NCBI GenBank assembly: GCA_019422485.1
Contig: JAHZDG010000005.1
Span: 48,621-69,880, forward strand
Direction of reading: 5' to 3'
Length of the DNA: 21,260 nt
Source: Alistipes sp.
GTDB lineage: Bacteria; Bacteroidota; Bacteroidia; Bacteroidales; Rikenellaceae
Shown: one piece after another, positions 8,118-15,330 of the stretch
Position numbering within the stretch: the stretch's first letter is position 1
Layout of the letters: each line of letters begins with the position of its first letter
Position numbers and translations under genes: made by a program
Notes under the pieces: model-generated
Databases searched by the model: none
Seen by the model: only the letters and a program-made list of their open reading frames with translations
What the model was told of the DNA's origin: nothing

Positions 8118-8142
8118 AAAAAAACGGCCCGCAGGAGCCGTT
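8118..8142 (-). terminator. Rho-independent terminator of the response regulator-kinase operon
   Basis: On the minus strand AACGGC (8142-8137) and GCCGTT (8128-8123) form a 6-bp stem with an 8-nt loop, and the T-run continues to 8118. It lies about 130 bp after the kinase stop and directly upstream of the mgtA -7 box. It overlaps the first TTAGAA repeat. Confidence 0.6.
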
Positions 8143-8184
8143 AGAAAGCAATTAGAACCGTATTAGAAAATCATTAGAAACAGA
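8141..8184 (-). promoter_or_regulatory. Four 11-bp direct repeats (TTAGAA cores), probable response-regulator binding array for mgtA
   Basis: TTAGAA occurs on the plus strand at 8141, 8152, 8163 and 8174, exactly 11 bp apart, each followed by a variable 5-bp spacer; three of the four are preceded by A. In the direction of mgtA the cores read TTCTAA. OmpR/PhoB-family regulators, including PhoP of enteric bacteria, bind direct repeats at 11-bp spacing. The encoded neighbour at 9636-10322 belongs to that family, and the array sits just upstream of where the -33 element of the mgtA promoter would be. The repeat is seen directly; the binding partner is inferred. Confidence 0.75.
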
Positions 8185-8271
8185 GCGATTCGTTGATTTA
8201 CAGTGCGATATGGGCGTGGGAGTATGCCCCAAGGAGAAAACTGGGGTATGTCAGGTCGCTTTCGGGTCGAT

Positions 8272-9639
8272 CTATAGGTGAGGTAATTCGACGACGAATG
8301 TAGTGCCTTGGCCAGGTTGCGAATGGACGGCTATTTTCCCATGGTGCAGTTGGACGATTTTCTGGGCTAACGCCATGCCTATTCCATGGCCTTCTGCCAT
8401 GGATTCCTGTTCTCCGCGATAGAACAGCGTGAAAAGATGATGTAACTCTTCTTCAGTCATGCCGGCTCCGCTGTCTGAAAAGCGCAAAATCGCCCATTGT
8501 TCCCAGTAAGATATATGAATGCAAGAGGTGTGGTCATTGGAATATTTGCAATTGTTTTCGATGAGATTGGCCATGGCGGTAGTGAGCAAATACAGATTCC
8601 CGTTGACGGTGATCATACGATCGTCGTCGTCTTCTCGTTCGAACAGCAATTCGATCCGATAGTCGGAATGTGCGCGCAAGATCAGTGTTCGTACATCGAG
8701 CAGAAGTTCGTCCAAACGGATTTCTTCCATTTTGATCTGTTCTGGTTGGTAGTCGGCTTTGGCCAGATTCAGTAATCCGTCGATCAGTTTGGTCATGCGA
8801 CCTGCGTCCTGCAGTGCATGGCGCATGGCCTGGCGGTAAGTTTCTCCGCTTCGCTCTTTTTGCAATGCCAGGTCTAATTCGGCCATGAGGGCTGCCAAGG
8901 GGGTGCGTAACTCGTGTGAGACGTTGCTGACAAACATCTTTTGGGCATTGAACGAGGTCTCCAGTCGACTCAGGAGTGCATTGAATGTCAGGGCGAGTTC
9001 TCCCAGTTCATCTTTCGCATTTTTCACGGGAAGGCGTCGGTCGATATGGGTGGCCGTAATGGCTTCCGCTTCCCGGACAATGCCGCGAATTGGCTGTAAA
9101 GCCGCGCGGGCCAGCAAATATCCCGTCACAAATAGCAGAAGTACGCCTACAAAAAACAGAATAGCGAGGGTGGTTTGTAATTCGGCCAAATTGTCGTGGC
9201 CATGGCGGTCGTATGCCGCTGCGGTTACGATATAGTCTTTCCCCTCAAAAGAATATAACAGACCGATGCCTTGGTAGTCTCCGACGTGAAATTGGATCCT
9301 ATGTTCATGGAGGATACGAGTGATCATGGCAGAATCCTCCTTGATGATGTCGTTCTGGATGGCATCGTGGTAGAGCATGCGGAAATCGGTGGTGTAAACA
9401 GCCACCTCGACTTCGTCGATGAAATTGCGGTTGTTGAGATAGATCTCCTGCATGATCCGGACATCCACACGATTTTGCAGAAACAGGTGGGCTTTGGTGA
9501 TGGCTTCGCTTTCCAGGGTGTGGAAAAAGGTTCTGCTGCGTGTCTGTTCACTGACCAGATAGATGGCCGTCAGGCATACGAAAAATATCGCAGCCGTAGC
9601 TGCGGTGTTTTTGAGGGTGAGCGTGGTCCGGATCTTCAT
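8272..9639 (-). CDS. Sensor histidine kinase of a two-component system next to mgtA
   Basis: This 455-residue membrane kinase has a short cytoplasmic N-terminus, a first membrane helix at about 12-30 and a periplasmic sensor region of about 31-154. A second helix at about 155-177 and a HAMP domain (about 178-231) follow. The HisKA motif VSNVSHELRTPLAAL contains the phospho-acceptor His242. The ATPase domain has an N box ENNCKYS, a G1 box DSGAG and a G2 box GHGIGMALA. It should autophosphorylate and pass phosphate to the regulator encoded just upstream, whose stop codon overlaps this ATG (ATGA, 4 bp). The periplasmic domain is not one I recognise, so the signal is unknown. Position upstream of mgtA suggests Mg2+ or envelope stress, in the manner of PhoQ, but it lacks an obvious periplasmic acidic cluster. 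Confidence 0.93.
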   Translation of the reverse strand: MKIRTTLTLKNTAATAAIFFVCLTAIYLVSEQTRSRTFFHTLESEAITKAHLFLQNRVDVRIMQEIYLNNRNFIDEVEVAVYTTDFRMLYHDAIQNDIIKEDSAMITRILHEHRIQFHVGDYQGIGLLYSFEGKDYIVTAAAYDRHGHDNLAELQTTLAILFFVGVLLLFVTGYLLARAALQPIRGIVREAEAITATHIDRRLPVKNAKDELGELALTFNALLSRLETSFNAQKMFVSNVSHELRTPLAALMAELDLALQKERSGETYRQAMRHALQDAGRMTKLIDGLLNLAKADYQPEQIKMEEIRLDELLLDVRTLILRAHSDYRIELLFEREDDDDRMITVNGNLYLLTTAMANLIENNCKYSNDHTSCIHISYWEQWAILRFSDSGAGMTEEELHHLFTLFYRGEQESMAEGHGIGMALAQKIVQLHHGKIAVHSQPGQGTTFVVELPHL

Positions 9640-10322
9640 GGCTTGTCAGTCAGGATGAAACCCATGCCCATTCGGGTATGGATCAGTTTTACCTCGAAAT
9701 CGCGGTCTACTTTCTTTCGTAAATAATTGATATATACGTCGATGAAGTTGGTCCCTGTGTCAAAATGCGTTTCCCATACTTTTTCAGCGATTTCGGTCCG
9801 GCTGATGACTCGTTCGGCATTTTCCACCAAATAAACCAGTAACTTGTATTCTTTGGGAGACAGGTGTAATGAAACTCCGTTGCGTTGTACTTCTTTGCGA
9901 TTCAAGTCGATTTGCAGATCGGCGTATGAGAGTGATTCACGAAGTGTTTGGGTCGTTTCTTGTTGTCGTTTGAGTAGGCTGCGGATCCGTGCAATCAGTT
10001 CGCGAAAATCGAACGGTTTGACCATGTAGTCATCGGCTCCGGCATCGAATCCGTCCAGTTTATCATCGGTCGTACCCAATGCGGTGAGCATCAGAATGGG
10101 TACGCCGGTATGGATCTTACGGATTTCCCGGCACAGTTCGAATCCGTCCATATGAGGCAGAACAATATCCGATACGACCATCTGAAATCGATTGGCCCGA
10201 AACAGCCGTAAAGCCATCATTCCGTCATAGGCTACGGTGACTTGATAGCCGTTCTCCTCCAATCCTGCTTTTAACAGATCGGCCACTCGTTTGTCGTCTT
10301 CTACTACCAATATCGACTGCAT
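9636..10322 (-). CDS. OmpR/PhoB-family response regulator
   Basis: This 228-residue DNA-binding regulator has an N-terminal receiver domain with acidic pocket E8-D9-D10, phospho-acceptor Asp52 (VVSDIVLP), Thr80 and Lys102 (VKPFD). The C-terminal winged helix (about 130-226) carries the typical LSPKEYKLLVYLVENAERVISR recognition part and the RKKVD...IHTRMGMGF wing. It is the first gene of an operon with the kinase, overlapping it by 4 bp. Proteins of this family bind tandem repeats of 11-bp period, which are present upstream of the next transcription unit, mgtA-porin. No matching array is seen upstream of this gene itself, so autoregulation is not supported. Start: ATG at 10322, directly at the conserved ILVVEDD strand. 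Confidence 0.95.
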   Translation of the reverse strand: MQSILVVEDDKRVADLLKAGLEENGYQVTVAYDGMMALRLFRANRFQMVVSDIVLPHMDGFELCREIRKIHTGVPILMLTALGTTDDKLDGFDAGADDYMVKPFDFRELIARIRSLLKRQQETTQTLRESLSYADLQIDLNRKEVQRNGVSLHLSPKEYKLLVYLVENAERVISRTEIAEKVWETHFDTGTNFIDVYINYLRKKVDRDFEVKLIHTRMGMGFILTDKP

Positions 10323-10548
10323 GTTCTTCGGTTTGTATGATCGATGGGGTTACTGTTTGATCCGCTAAAGATGTGGATTTTTTCGTAATTACAATCGGTT
10401 GGGGATAAAAGTTCTTCAGGTTATCCATGCTGAAAACTTTTCGGTTCACGGAAGGAACCCGTGCGCAAGATGATCATTTCTAGCCGAGAAACCTAGGTTG
10501 ATGCAGTAGAAAATAGGGAATATGCATGAAAATTGTCGTTAATTTTCC

Positions 10549-10556
10549 TATCTTTA
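10549..10556 (+). promoter_or_regulatory. Candidate -7 promoter element of dprA
   Basis: TATCTTTA matches TAnnTTTG at 7 of 8 positions and lies 57 bp upstream of the dprA ATG; no good -33 element is seen. Otherwise the divergent 291-bp gap 10323-10613 shows no gene and no clear regulator site. Confidence 0.35.
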
Positions 10557-10613
10557 TAACTATCGCTTCCCCGAAGAGGAGGAATAGTTGGTTTTCAATT
10601 CCGGAGGTTTGTT

Positions 10614-11939
10614 ATGTTGATCGACGATATTGCGTTGACGATGCACCCTGAAGTGGGCTGTCGGACCGTGATCCATCTGTTGGAACGGTTCGGTTCGGCA
10701 GAGCGTGTCTATGCCGCTACGGAACAGGAGTTGTGTCAGGAGGCCGGATTGAAACCTTCGGTGGTTCGCAGTATTTCCAGGCGCGAAACCCATCTCAAAG
10801 CCAAAAAGGAGTTGGATTTTGTGACGCGTCGGCATTTGAGGGTCCTGACGTCGGACTTTCCGGAGTATCCGGCTCGTTTGCGGGAGTGCGGCGACTATCC
10901 CCATGTGTTGTATGTGAGCGGAAATCTGGATTTCAATCGCGGACATTGGTTGTCGGTGGTGGGGACCCGTAAAATTACGCCGTATGGCAGTCGGGTCTGT
11001 GAAACGCTGATCGGAGAGTTGGCCCGGATCGTACCCGATTTGGTGGTGGTGAGCGGACTGGCTTATGGGGTCGATGTGGCGGCTCATCGGGCGGCTTTGA
11101 AGTATGGGGTTCCGACTGTCGGGGTGTTGGGGCATCCGATTACGCGCATCTATCCGCCGCAACATACCGATACGGCCCGGCGCATGGTGACACAGGGCGG
11201 GGCCGTCCTCAGTGAATTCGCCAGCGATGAAGAGCCGTCACGGGCCGGATTTGTGCAGCGGAATCGTTTGATCGCCGGTTTGAGTGAGGGAACCCTGATC
11301 GTGGAGTCGGCGGCTCGGGGCGGGTCGTTGATTACGGCCGATATGACGGATGGGTATCATCGGACGTTGATGGCGATCCCGGGACGTGTGGGGGATCTGT
11401 ACAGCGAGGGAACTAATCAACTGATTCGGACGTTGAAGGCTCAGATGGTATGCAGCGGGGCCGATATTGTGGAGGTAATGAATTGGGATGCCGCTTTGGC
11501 GGAGCCTCGCGAAGGTGCCGTTCCTAAAAGCCAGTATGGGTCCGGAGAATGGGAGAGGGTTGAGCGATCCTCGGGCGAAGAGGAGTCGCAGAACGAAAAC
11601 ATAACCGCCGAACAGTCGGATCGGGGGAAAAGCTCTCGGCATCTCTCGTCTCGTAATCGGGAGGAGATACGGGCGGTTGCGGAAAAAGCAACGCTGGAAG
11701 CGGGTTCGGAGCCGCCGACCCTTGCTGAGGAGGGCCGGTCCGAGAGCGTAGAGGAGGAAGGTCTCTCGTCGGCGGCTCGTCGGGTTTTGGAATTGCTCGA
11801 TCGCGAAGAGGCAATCGGATGGGATGAACTCGTTGCGAAGGCGCCGTTTCCGTCGGCAGATTTGGCGCTGTTGTTGCTCGATTTGGAGTTTCAGGGGCGG
11901 ATTTGCAGCTTGCCGGGGAATCGCTATCTGAAATGCTGA
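10614..11939 (+). CDS. dprA: DNA-processing protein DprA with an extended linker
   Basis: DprA binds incoming single-stranded DNA and loads RecA during natural transformation; it is also kept in many bacteria not known to be competent. This copy has 441 residues. It has an N-terminal helical region (1-75), then the Rossmann-fold domain with SVVGTRKITPYG (115-125), VVSGLAYGVD (145-154), FVQRNRLIAGLS (213-224) and ARGGSLITA (234-242). A C-terminal winged helix (about 385-441, DEL/LLLLDLEFQGRI) completes it. Between the last two is a roughly 90-residue stretch rich in Glu, Ser, Arg and Gly, far longer than in typical DprA proteins (about 360-380 residues overall). The gene diverges from the two-component operon. 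Confidence 0.95.
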   Translation: MLIDDIALTMHPEVGCRTVIHLLERFGSAERVYAATEQELCQEAGLKPSVVRSISRRETHLKAKKELDFVTRRHLRVLTSDFPEYPARLRECGDYPHVLYVSGNLDFNRGHWLSVVGTRKITPYGSRVCETLIGELARIVPDLVVVSGLAYGVDVAAHRAALKYGVPTVGVLGHPITRIYPPQHTDTARRMVTQGGAVLSEFASDEEPSRAGFVQRNRLIAGLSEGTLIVESAARGGSLITADMTDGYHRTLMAIPGRVGDLYSEGTNQLIRTLKAQMVCSGADIVEVMNWDAALAEPREGAVPKSQYGSGEWERVERSSGEEESQNENITAEQSDRGKSSRHLSSRNREEIRAVAEKATLEAGSEPPTLAEEGRSESVEEEGLSSAARRVLELLDREEAIGWDELVAKAPFPSADLALLLLDLEFQGRICSLPGNRYLKC

Positions 11940-11948
11940 AAATCTCTC

Positions 11949-11956
11949 TACCTTTG
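11949..11956 (+). promoter_or_regulatory. Candidate -7 promoter element upstream of the TatD-family gene
   Basis: TACCTTTG is a perfect TAnnTTTG and begins 10 bp after the dprA stop. A partial -33 element (TCTG, 11927-11930) lies 18 bp upstream. The implied 5' leader to the ATG at 12101 is about 135 nt. Read-through from dprA is also possible. Confidence 0.45.
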
Positions 11957-12100
11957 TTCCGGTAAAATTAGGGTCTCTGTCTTTCCTGACAAGGGTGCGA
12001 TCGGGAAGGGAAGCTCCCCAAGAATGGGGCGTATATGCCGATTGTTTCTGCCGTCGGATTCGGTGGTTGTCCCTGTCGATGGAATGAAAGGCTGTCTTAG

Positions 12101-12904
12101 ATGGAAAATATGCTGTTGATCGATACCCACACTCATCTGTATGATGAACAATTTGCTGCCGATCGGGAGTCGGTGGTGGAACGGGCCCGGGAGGCTGGCG
12201 TCGGGATTCTGTTGTCGCCGGCCATTGATCGGGAGTCGTATGAGGCGATGTTTGATTTTACGCGACGTTATGCGGGGACCTATGCGATGATGGGCCTGCA
12301 TCCGACCTCGGTAAACGATAATCCGAATTGGAAAGAATACCTCGCTGAAGTGGAGCGTTATCTGGCTACGCCGCCGCAGGGCATTCGTTTTGTCGGGGTG
12401 GGAGAGATCGGTCTCGATTTCTATTGGAGCCGGGAATCGGTGTCGGAACAACTCGAAACGTTGAGGGTTCAGATCGAATGGGCCTTGCACTACGATCTGC
12501 CGGTGGTGTTGCATACCCGGGAGGCCTGGGACGAAATGTGCGATCTGTTGGAGTCTTATCGGGGGCGGGGATTGCGCGGTATTTTGCACAGCTTTTCGGG
12601 TACGGCCGATCATTACGAACGGATGAAGCGTTTGGGGGGATTCCTCTTCGGCGTGGGCGGGCCGGTGACCTATAAGAAATCGGCCATTGCGGCCTTGCTT
12701 CCCCGGATGGAGTTGTCGGAATTGGTGCTGGAAACGGATTCTCCGTATTTGCCTCCGGTTCCGCACCGTGGACAACGAAATGAAAGTGCATATCTGCCTT
12801 TGATCGCACAGCGGGTGGCCGAATTGAAAGGGGTGGACCTCGAAGAAGTAGCCGAAACAACCAGCCGTCAGGCGGCAGCCCTGTTCGGTCTGACGTTGCC
12901 CTGA
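12101..12904 (+). CDS. TatD-family metal-dependent hydrolase (DNase-like)
   Basis: This 267-residue TIM-barrel amidohydrolase is of full family length. Metal-binding and catalytic motifs are all present: DTHTHL with His10 and His12, GEIGLDFYW with Glu102, HTREAW with His138, HSFSG with His163, and ETDSPYLPP with Asp213. Characterised TatD proteins are Mg2+-dependent 3'-5' exonucleases or act on damaged DNA; the true substrate here is unknown. A TAG stop lies in frame directly before the first ATG, so translation starts at 12101 or at the ATG at 12110 (residue 4), right at the first strand. It lies on the same strand as dprA, 161 bp downstream, and no terminator is visible between them. Confidence 0.93.
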   Translation: MENMLLIDTHTHLYDEQFAADRESVVERAREAGVGILLSPAIDRESYEAMFDFTRRYAGTYAMMGLHPTSVNDNPNWKEYLAEVERYLATPPQGIRFVGVGEIGLDFYWSRESVSEQLETLRVQIEWALHYDLPVVLHTREAWDEMCDLLESYRGRGLRGILHSFSGTADHYERMKRLGGFLFGVGGPVTYKKSAIAALLPRMELSELVLETDSPYLPPVPHRGQRNESAYLPLIAQRVAELKGVDLEEVAETTSRQAAALFGLTLP

Positions 12905-13080
12905 CAACAGGACGAGGGCCTGAATCGTAAAAGTTGAGGCGGAAGAAAATCGGGGGTGGATTTTGAGAGGACTTGGGGTAGAGTGTCTTTTCGTACCCGG
13001 AATCCGGAATTTCCGCGGGGCGCAGTCTGGGGAATCTTTGCCGGGTGAGAAGCCGGAGCGGAAAAATCGTCGAAAATGTG

Positions 13081-13088
13081 TTAATTTG
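13081..13088 (+). promoter_or_regulatory. Candidate -7 promoter element of the prolyl oligopeptidase gene
   Basis: TTAATTTG matches TAnnTTTG at 7 of 8 positions and lies 30 bp upstream of the ATG, in an AT-rich patch of an otherwise GC-rich gap (12905-13118). No clear -33 element is present. Confidence 0.35.
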
Positions 13089-13118
13089 CAAAATATAACC
13101 GCGTAAACGAATCCTGCC

Positions 13119-15248
13119 ATGAAACAGATCCTGTATGGGGGTGCGCTTTTGGCGGCGGCCCTGTTGAACGTTAACTGTCAATCCGATATGAAAACCATAA
13201 AGACATTGCCCTATCCGGTGGCCCGGATGGATTCCACGGTGGACGACTATTTCGGAACCCGGGTGGCCGATCCGTATCGTTGGATGGAGGACGATCACGC
13301 TCCGGAAACCGCAGCCTGGGTGAAGGCCGAAAACGAAGTGACCGAAAATTACCTTTCGCAGATTCCCTATCGGGAAAAGGTGCGTGAACGGCTGACCGAA
13401 TTGTGGAACTATCCGAAATACGGGATTCCTCGTCAGGTGGGGGATTATCTGTTTTTCTTCGAGAACGACGGTTTGCAAAATCAGAGCGTTCTCTATCGCC
13501 AAAAGGGGGCCGATGGGGCCAAGGAGGTGTTCCTCGATCCGAATACGCTGTCGGATAACGGGACGTTGGCCCTGGTGGATGTTTCGTTTTCCAAGGATGA
13601 CCGCTATATGGCTTATGCCGCGGCCGTAGCCGGGTCGGATTGGGTGGAAATCCGCGTGATGGAAACCGCAACCGGGAAAACCCTGGCCGATCGGATCCAA
13701 TGGGTGAAGTTCTCCGGAGCGGAATGGAGCGGCGACGGTTTTTATTACAGTGCCTACGATCAGCCCGATGAAAAGACCCGTCTGTCGGCACAGAACCAGT
13801 TCCAGAAAGTTTATTACCACCGTCTGGGAACCTTGCAGAGCGAAGACCGTTTGATTTATGAAGATCCGGATCATCCGTTGCGCTATTTTACGCCGGAGGT
13901 GAGTCGGGACGATCGTCATCTGTTTATCACCGCTTCGGAAGGTACCGATGGAACCGAAGTGCTCTACCGGGCGACTCAGGATGTCAAAGGTCGTTTTCAG
14001 GTGTTGTATCCCGGCTTTGCGGACAACTATTACCTGGTGGAATGCCAGAACGGACAGGCCATTTTCCGAACCAATCACGAGGCACCCAATTATGAGCTGG
14101 TCGTGGCCGATCTGAACGGGGCTGCACCCGTCACCCGTACGCTGGTGGCCGAAGATTCGACCCGTTTGCTCGATGGGGTGACCACGGCGGGCGGTTCGCT
14201 GATGCTCTCCTACCTGGATAAGGCGCATAGCGTCGTAGAACAGTACGACAATCAGGGTAAACCGATCCGTCAGGTGGAATTGCCGGGGTTGGGAACGGTG
14301 GCGGGCTTCTCGTCCGAAGCCAACGACCCGGTGACCTATTACGCGTATGAAGGATTCACCGCTCCGGCCGCCATCTATCGGTACGATACCCGGGACGGGG
14401 CCTCATCCTTGTTCAAGGAGTCGTCGCTGCCGTTCGATCCGGACGACTATACTTCGGAACAGGTGACCTTCAACAGCAAGGACGGTACGCCGGTGACGAT
14501 GTTTCTGGTGCATCGCAAAGATATGAAACGCAACGGCGAAAATCCGGTCTATCTGTATGGATACGGCGGGTTCAATATCAGTCGTACCCCGTCGTTCTCG
14601 GCTCAGAATATCCTGTTGATGGAACAGGGCGGTATCTATGCCCTGGTGAATCTGCGGGGCGGCGGCGAATATGGCGAACAGTGGCACCGGGCCGGGATGT
14701 TGGATCAGAAGCAGAATGTTTTCGATGACTTTATCGCCGCCGCCGAATACCTCATCGCCGAAGGCTATACCTCGTCGGAAAAACTGGGGATTGCCGGGGG
14801 GTCGAACGGCGGTTTGCTGGTGGGGGCCTGCATGACGCAGCGTCCGGATCTGTTTGCGGTGGCTTTGCCGGCGGTCGGGGTGATGGATATGTTGCGTTTC
14901 CATCGCTTTACCGTAGGCTGGGGCTGGGTGGTCGAATACGGATGCAGCGAAAATGAGAGCGATTTCCCCTATCTGTATGCCTACTCTCCGTTGCACAACA
15001 TCCATCAGGGCGTTTGCTATCCGGCGACCCTGGTCACGACGGCCGATCATGACGACCGGGTGGTGCCGGCCCATTCATTTAAGTTTACGGCCACTTTGCA
15101 GGCCGCACAGGGATGTGATCGTCCCACGTTGATCCGCATCGACACCGATGCCGGACACGGTGCGGGCAAACCGACCGCCAAAAAAATCGATGAAGTGACC
15201 GATTTGCTCTCGTTTTTCTTCTGGAATACGGGAACGCGCGTTCAGTAA
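13119..15248 (+). CDS. Prolyl oligopeptidase (S9A), exported
   Basis: This 709-residue serine peptidase cleaves short peptides after proline. The N-terminal segment (PYPVARMDSTVDDYFGTRV, then DPYRWMEDD) is the classic start of prolyl oligopeptidases. A seven-blade propeller region and a hydrolase domain follow. The catalytic triad is Ser562 in GGSNGG, Asp645 in DHDDRVVP and His680 in DAGHGAG. The first 20 residues form a signal peptide ending in NVNC. Cys20 could be lipidated, but Asn before Cys is not a standard lipobox, so periplasmic or membrane-anchored remain open. It is not related in sequence detail to the other S9 enzyme at the window start. No terminator is visible before birA, 82 bp downstream. 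Confidence 0.94.
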   Translation: MKQILYGGALLAAALLNVNCQSDMKTIKTLPYPVARMDSTVDDYFGTRVADPYRWMEDDHAPETAAWVKAENEVTENYLSQIPYREKVRERLTELWNYPKYGIPRQVGDYLFFFENDGLQNQSVLYRQKGADGAKEVFLDPNTLSDNGTLALVDVSFSKDDRYMAYAAAVAGSDWVEIRVMETATGKTLADRIQWVKFSGAEWSGDGFYYSAYDQPDEKTRLSAQNQFQKVYYHRLGTLQSEDRLIYEDPDHPLRYFTPEVSRDDRHLFITASEGTDGTEVLYRATQDVKGRFQVLYPGFADNYYLVECQNGQAIFRTNHEAPNYELVVADLNGAAPVTRTLVAEDSTRLLDGVTTAGGSLMLSYLDKAHSVVEQYDNQGKPIRQVELPGLGTVAGFSSEANDPVTYYAYEGFTAPAAIYRYDTRDGASSLFKESSLPFDPDDYTSEQVTFNSKDGTPVTMFLVHRKDMKRNGENPVYLYGYGGFNISRTPSFSAQNILLMEQGGIYALVNLRGGGEYGEQWHRAGMLDQKQNVFDDFIAAAEYLIAEGYTSSEKLGIAGGSNGGLLVGACMTQRPDLFAVALPAVGVMDMLRFHRFTVGWGWVVEYGCSENESDFPYLYAYSPLHNIHQGVCYPATLVTTADHDDRVVPAHSFKFTATLQAAQGCDRPTLIRIDTDAGHGAGKPTAKKIDEVTDLLSFFFWNTGTRVQ

Positions 15249-15288
15249 ACGATGCACGGGGTTACAGTCCCCAATTGGATGAAGCGGA

Positions 15289-15319
15289 CCTGAAGGTGCT
15301 TGAGGAAACCTTCAGGAGG
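15289..15319 (+). promoter_or_regulatory. Stem-loop overlapping a strong Shine-Dalgarno of birA
   Basis: CCTGAAGGT (15289-15297) and ACCTTCAGG (15308-15316) form a perfect 9-bp stem with a 10-nt loop. The AGGAGG at 15314-15319, 11 bp before the ATG, begins inside the stem. A GGGG/CCCC hairpin precedes it at about 15257-15272. Strong Shine-Dalgarno sequences are uncommon in Bacteroidota, so the pairing may matter for translation of birA. Confidence 0.45.
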
Positions 15320-15330
15320 GAGGTAACAGT

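Noticed and set aside
8605..8650. Acidic cluster EREDDDD in the histidine kinase, recalling the Mg2+-sensing patch of PhoQ
   Set aside because: It lies in the cytoplasmic ATPase domain region, not in the periplasmic sensor, so it cannot be a PhoQ-like sensor patch.
10225..10449. Small minus-strand open frame overlapping the response-regulator start
   Set aside because: It overlaps the regulator in another frame, shows no domain, and its second half is the shadow of the receiver domain.
12366..14228. A 620-codon open frame on the minus strand across the TatD gene and the prolyl oligopeptidase gene
   Set aside because: It is antisense to two clearly conserved genes, has no recognisable domain and has the Arg/Pro/His-rich look of a codon-bias shadow. 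Similar shadows at 858-1835, 11948-13120, 18048-19310 and 20066-21088 (all minus) were dropped for the same reason.
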